A DNA stretch of 6,889 nt, taken from NCBI GenBank assembly GCA_012798025.1, contig JAAZNX010000023.1, positions 1-6,889 on the forward strand, in the 5' to 3' direction. Origin of the DNA: Methanothrix sp. (GTDB taxonomy: Archaea > Halobacteriota > Methanosarcinia > Methanotrichales > Methanotrichaceae). This document shows positions 4,885 through 6,889 of this stretch, piece by piece (the first letter of the stretch is position 1; the number at the start of each line of letters is the position of its first letter). Below the pieces are notes generated by a model that had not been told where the DNA came from, searched no databases, and was given only the letters and a program-made list of their open reading frames with translations. The position numbers were made by a program, and so were the translations under genes.

Positions 4885-6150
4885 ATGACACTGATGGATG
4901 AGGCAAGCAGAGGGCGTGTGACCCGAGAGATCGACTGGGTGGCGAAGTGCGAGCATATCGAGCCTGAAAGGCTAGCCAGGCTGGTGGCCGCAGGCCGTGT
5001 AGTCATACCGAGAAACGTCCTCCGAGAGGACCTCAAGCTCATGGGCGTTGGCGAGCTTCTCACGACCAAGGTGAATGTTAATGTCGGTACATCGCAGGGC
5101 CTCGACTCAATTGAGGCGGAGGTAGAAAAAGCCCTGGCTGCTGTGCAGGCAGGTGCCAATGCGGTGATGGATCTCTCAACTGGCGGAGACCTGGATCAGT
5201 TGCGCAGGAAGATACTGGGCGCAGTCCGTATTCCTGTGGGGACGGTGCCGATTTACAGTGCTGCGGTCAAGAAGGACCTGACTTGCCAGGGTTTATTTGA
5301 TGCCCTGGAAAAGCATGCAAAGGACGGCGTGGACTTCGTGACGGTGCACGTTGGCGTCAACAAGAACACTCTTGAGCGACTGCGCCAGGATCCCAGGATC
5401 ATGGGCGTTGTGAGCCGTGGCGGCTCTTTGACCATGAAGTACATCGCCGAGACGGGTGAGGACAATCCATACTATTCAGAGTACGACTATCTCCTGGAGA
5501 TGGCTAGGGAGTACGATCTGACGCTCTCTTTAGGCGATGGCCTCCGGCCTGGTTGCATTGAGGATGCATCGGACAGGGCCAAGTACATGGAGTTCATAAT
5601 GCTTGGCGAGCTTGTCCGGAGGGCCCGCAGGGCAGGAGTGCAGGCCATGGTGGAAGGGCCGGGGCATGTGCCAGCGGACGAGATTCAGACATCAGTTAAG
5701 GCCATGAAGCACCTTTGCGACGGCGCACCTCTGTACCTCTTGGGTCCGCTGGTGACGGACATTGCTCCCGGATATGACCACATCACTGCGGCCATGGGCG
5801 GGGTGATCGCGGGCATGGCTGGAGCAGACTTCCTCTGCGCCACGACGCCTTCAGAGCACCTGGATCTGCCCACCAAGGAGGATGTGATCGAGGGCACTTA
5901 CGTGACCAGGGTGGCGGCTCATGCAGCTGACCTCACAAGGCCAGGCGTGCGGGAGCGTGCGCGCGCGTGGGACCTGGAGATGGCCAAGGCCAGGGCAGAT
6001 TTGGACTGGGAAGGGCAGTTTCGTGCTGCCATCAATCCGGCCAGGGCGAGGCAGATCCGCCACAGGCGCGGGATGGAGACCGACACCTGCACCATGTGCT
6101 CAGAGCTGTGCGCTATCAGGCTTGCAAGAGAGGCGATGGAGAAAGAATGA
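4885..6150 (+). CDS. thiC: phosphomethylpyrimidine synthase (short archaeal form)
   Basis: ThiC is a radical-SAM enzyme that rearranges aminoimidazole ribotide into hydroxymethylpyrimidine phosphate, the pyrimidine half of thiamin. The protein is 421 residues, the short form lacking the N-terminal domain of the E. coli enzyme. Motifs include NVNVGTSQG (64-72), MDLSTGGD (95-102), PVGTVPIY (117-124), SRGGS (177-181), [16 protein letters not shown] (189-204), SLGDGLRPG (215-223), EGPGHVP (257-263, H261), APGYDHI (294-300, H299) and TPSEHLDLP (321-329). The C-terminal cluster motif is C402-x2-C405-x3-C409, one residue shorter in the second gap than the CX2CX4C of bacterial and plant enzymes. I chose ATG 4885 because MTLMDEA matches the family N-terminus; TTG 4876 and ATG 4894 are alternatives. 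An oxygen-sensitive cluster fits an anaerobe. It converges on AMMECR1 with a 3-base gap. Confidence 0.93.
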   Translation: MTLMDEASRGRVTREIDWVAKCEHIEPERLARLVAAGRVVIPRNVLREDLKLMGVGELLTTKVNVNVGTSQGLDSIEAEVEKALAAVQAGANAVMDLSTGGDLDQLRRKILGAVRIPVGTVPIYSAAVKKDLTCQGLFDALEKHAKDGVDFVTVHVGVNKNTLERLRQDPRIMGVVSRGGSLTMKYIAETGEDNPYYSEYDYLLEMAREYDLTLSLGDGLRPGCIEDASDRAKYMEFIMLGELVRRARRAGVQAMVEGPGHVPADEIQTSVKAMKHLCDGAPLYLLGPLVTDIAPGYDHITAAMGGVIAGMAGADFLCATTPSEHLDLPTKEDVIEGTYVTRVAAHAADLTRPGVRERARAWDLEMAKARADLDWEGQFRAAINPARARQIRHRRGMETDTCTMCSELCAIRLAREAMEKE

Positions 6151-6153
6151 TCT

Positions 6154-6765
6154 TCATGTGCCGCAGGTAGCGTCCGAGTAGCTCTTCTCTATGACCTCCC
6201 TTTCAGGCGCGACCTCGGCAAAGATCTGTGCCTCGAAGTGCTGCACCTCGGTGTCCTCGTCCAGCCATGCGTCTGGAGGCAGTCCAGCCTTGACGCAAGT
6301 CTGGCCCAGGAACTCCAGGGAATCAAAGCCCCACTCAGGGGCTACTTGCGGCAGCAGCAGGCCTGAGAATGGTCCTTTGGTGACGATCAGACCATCTTTT
6401 CCGATACGCACGAGTTCTGGCAGCTTCTTTTTTGGGACATTGTAGGTCTCGGGTTTGGTGAGTATTGTGACTTCCACCTCAATTCTCTTAAGCTCGCCGG
6501 GCCGCACGCTCGGAAAGCGCGGATCGCGTGAGCAGGCATTGATTGCCGAATCCACGATCGCTTTGCCAAGGGGCATAACAGGATGAGGATAGCCAATGCA
6601 GCCCCGCAGTTCGCCCTCCAGGTGCAGCGTCACGAAAACGCCCCGGGGCTCATCGAAGACTGGCGGCAAGCCCTTTGTATCGATCGTCTTTCTCCCTTCG
6701 ACGTAGGCCTTGAGGGCCTCTCTGGCCAGCCTGACGGCGATGCGGCCTTCTTGCAATGTTAGCAT
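6154..6765 (-). CDS. AMMECR1-domain protein
   Basis: This 203-residue protein is a full AMMECR1 domain. The signature LRGCIGY is at 53-59, preceded by RGVFVTLHLEGE; DPRFPSV (81-87), EVEVTILTKPE (96-106) and the C-terminal block LLLPQVAPEWGFDSLEFLGQ (136-155) followed by C157 and KAGLP also match the family. The biochemical function is unknown. In many prokaryotes AMMECR1 belongs with a Memo-type protein and a radical-SAM protein (AmmeMemoRadiSam), but neither is visible here. The invariant Arg-Gly-Cys-Ile-Gly motif is usually suspected to be the active region. There is no signal or membrane segment. The ATG at 6765 overlaps the stop of an incoming reading frame by 7 bases (ATGCTAA), suggesting it is a downstream gene of an operon; a weak GAAGAG precedes it. 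An alternative is its own promoter, since AT-rich boxes lie at 6789-6797 and 6822-6832. Confidence 0.9.
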   Translation of the reverse strand: MLTLQEGRIAVRLAREALKAYVEGRKTIDTKGLPPVFDEPRGVFVTLHLEGELRGCIGYPHPVMPLGKAIVDSAINACSRDPRFPSVRPGELKRIEVEVTILTKPETYNVPKKKLPELVRIGKDGLIVTKGPFSGLLLPQVAPEWGFDSLEFLGQTCVKAGLPPDAWLDEDTEVQHFEAQIFAEVAPEREVIEKSYSDATCGT

Positions 6766-6887
6766 ATCTCTTCAGTTTGCACGACGGCTATTAAATTGTT
6801 ATTCCCTCTGAGTGCACCATCTATTTTTATATCGCCGTCAATGCTATCCACCCATATTGCAGGATTCGACGAGAATAAAACAAGAGA
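6759..6887 (-). CDS. probable 3' end of an unidentified gene, truncated by the window edge
   Basis: A minus-strand frame is open from the window edge to a TAA at 6761-6759, giving 42 residues that end with DIKIDGALRGNNNLIAVVQT and EEIC. The residues alternate hydrophobic and polar like beta strands, and the stop overlaps the AMMECR1 ATG, a typical operon junction. I do not recognise the protein. Third-position GC is only about 38 percent, clearly lower than in AMMECR1, and a 42-codon open frame arises by chance fairly often, so a promoter region is the main alternative. The sequence just beyond the window would settle it. Confidence 0.42.
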   Translation of the reverse strand, partial: SLVLFSSNPAIWVDSIDGDIKIDGALRGNNNLIAVVQTEEIC

Positions 6888-6889
6888 AT

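Noticed and set aside
6783..6839. Inverted repeat GACGGCTAT / ATCGCCGTC around an AT-rich box upstream of AMMECR1
   Set aside because: It matches 8 of 9 bases with a 39-base spacer, but it lies within the probable coding end of the upstream gene, where codons for Asp-Gly-Asp and Ile-Ala-Val explain it. Likely coincidence.
6841..6889. Forward ATG at 6841 opening a frame to the window edge (MLSTHIAGFDENKTRE)
   Set aside because: It has no ribosome site, the TATA-like box at 6823-6832 is too close, and the opposite-strand frame gives a more protein-like sequence that joins the AMMECR1 start. Too short to judge.
1..6889. CRISPR arrays, insertion sequences, tRNA or rRNA genes, attachment sites
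   Set aside because: No regularly spaced repeats, transposase motifs, terminal inverted repeats or tRNA-like T-arm sequences were found on either strand by eye.

Overview
The window looks like a compact stretch of euryarchaeal chromosome. The indicators are a Cdc48/VAT-type AAA+ ATPase, an archaeal PRC-barrel protein, an AK6/Fap7-type nucleotide kinase, a short-form ThiC and an AMMECR1-domain protein. Archaeal TATA-like boxes sit about 25-30 bp ahead of likely start sites, and GGTG Shine-Dalgarno sites occur. The anaerobe-compatible ThiC, moderate GC and overall protein character suggest a methanogen, possibly a Methanothrix (Methanosaeta) relative. That genus is a guess from general resemblance, not something the sequence proves. 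No mobile element, CRISPR array, tRNA or rRNA was seen.

Layout. 1-1024 (+): the C-terminal ATPase ring of Cdc48, cut by the window edge, then a small PRC-barrel gene. 979-3714 (-): a tight cluster in transcription order argD, hisC, AK6-family kinase, with successive overlaps of 29 and 10 bases. The kinase 3' end runs 46 bases into the convergent PRC-barrel gene. 3715-4189: the only long stretch without an obvious gene. It holds a symmetric TATA element flanked by a dyad, two divergent small-ORF candidates (30 and 62 aa), several copies of a TATTTGC(TC) motif, and possible competing hairpins upstream of argD. 4190-4831 (-): a metallo-beta-lactamase-fold hydrolase. 4832-4884: a short divergent promoter region with an 11-bp palindrome. 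4885-6150 (+): thiC. 6154-6765 (-): AMMECR1, ending 3 bases from thiC. 6759-6887 (-): the probable 3' end of another gene that enters from outside the window and overlaps the AMMECR1 start by 7 bases.

Together the recognisable genes cover protein unfolding (Cdc48), arginine and histidine biosynthesis (ArgD and HisC, both PLP aminotransferases), ribosome maturation or nucleotide balance (AK6), thiamin pyrimidine synthesis (ThiC) and two families of uncertain substrate (MBL hydrolase, AMMECR1). Most of the window is ordinary housekeeping DNA. The part most worth a second look is the 475-bp intergenic region upstream of argD. No new multi-gene system is evident.
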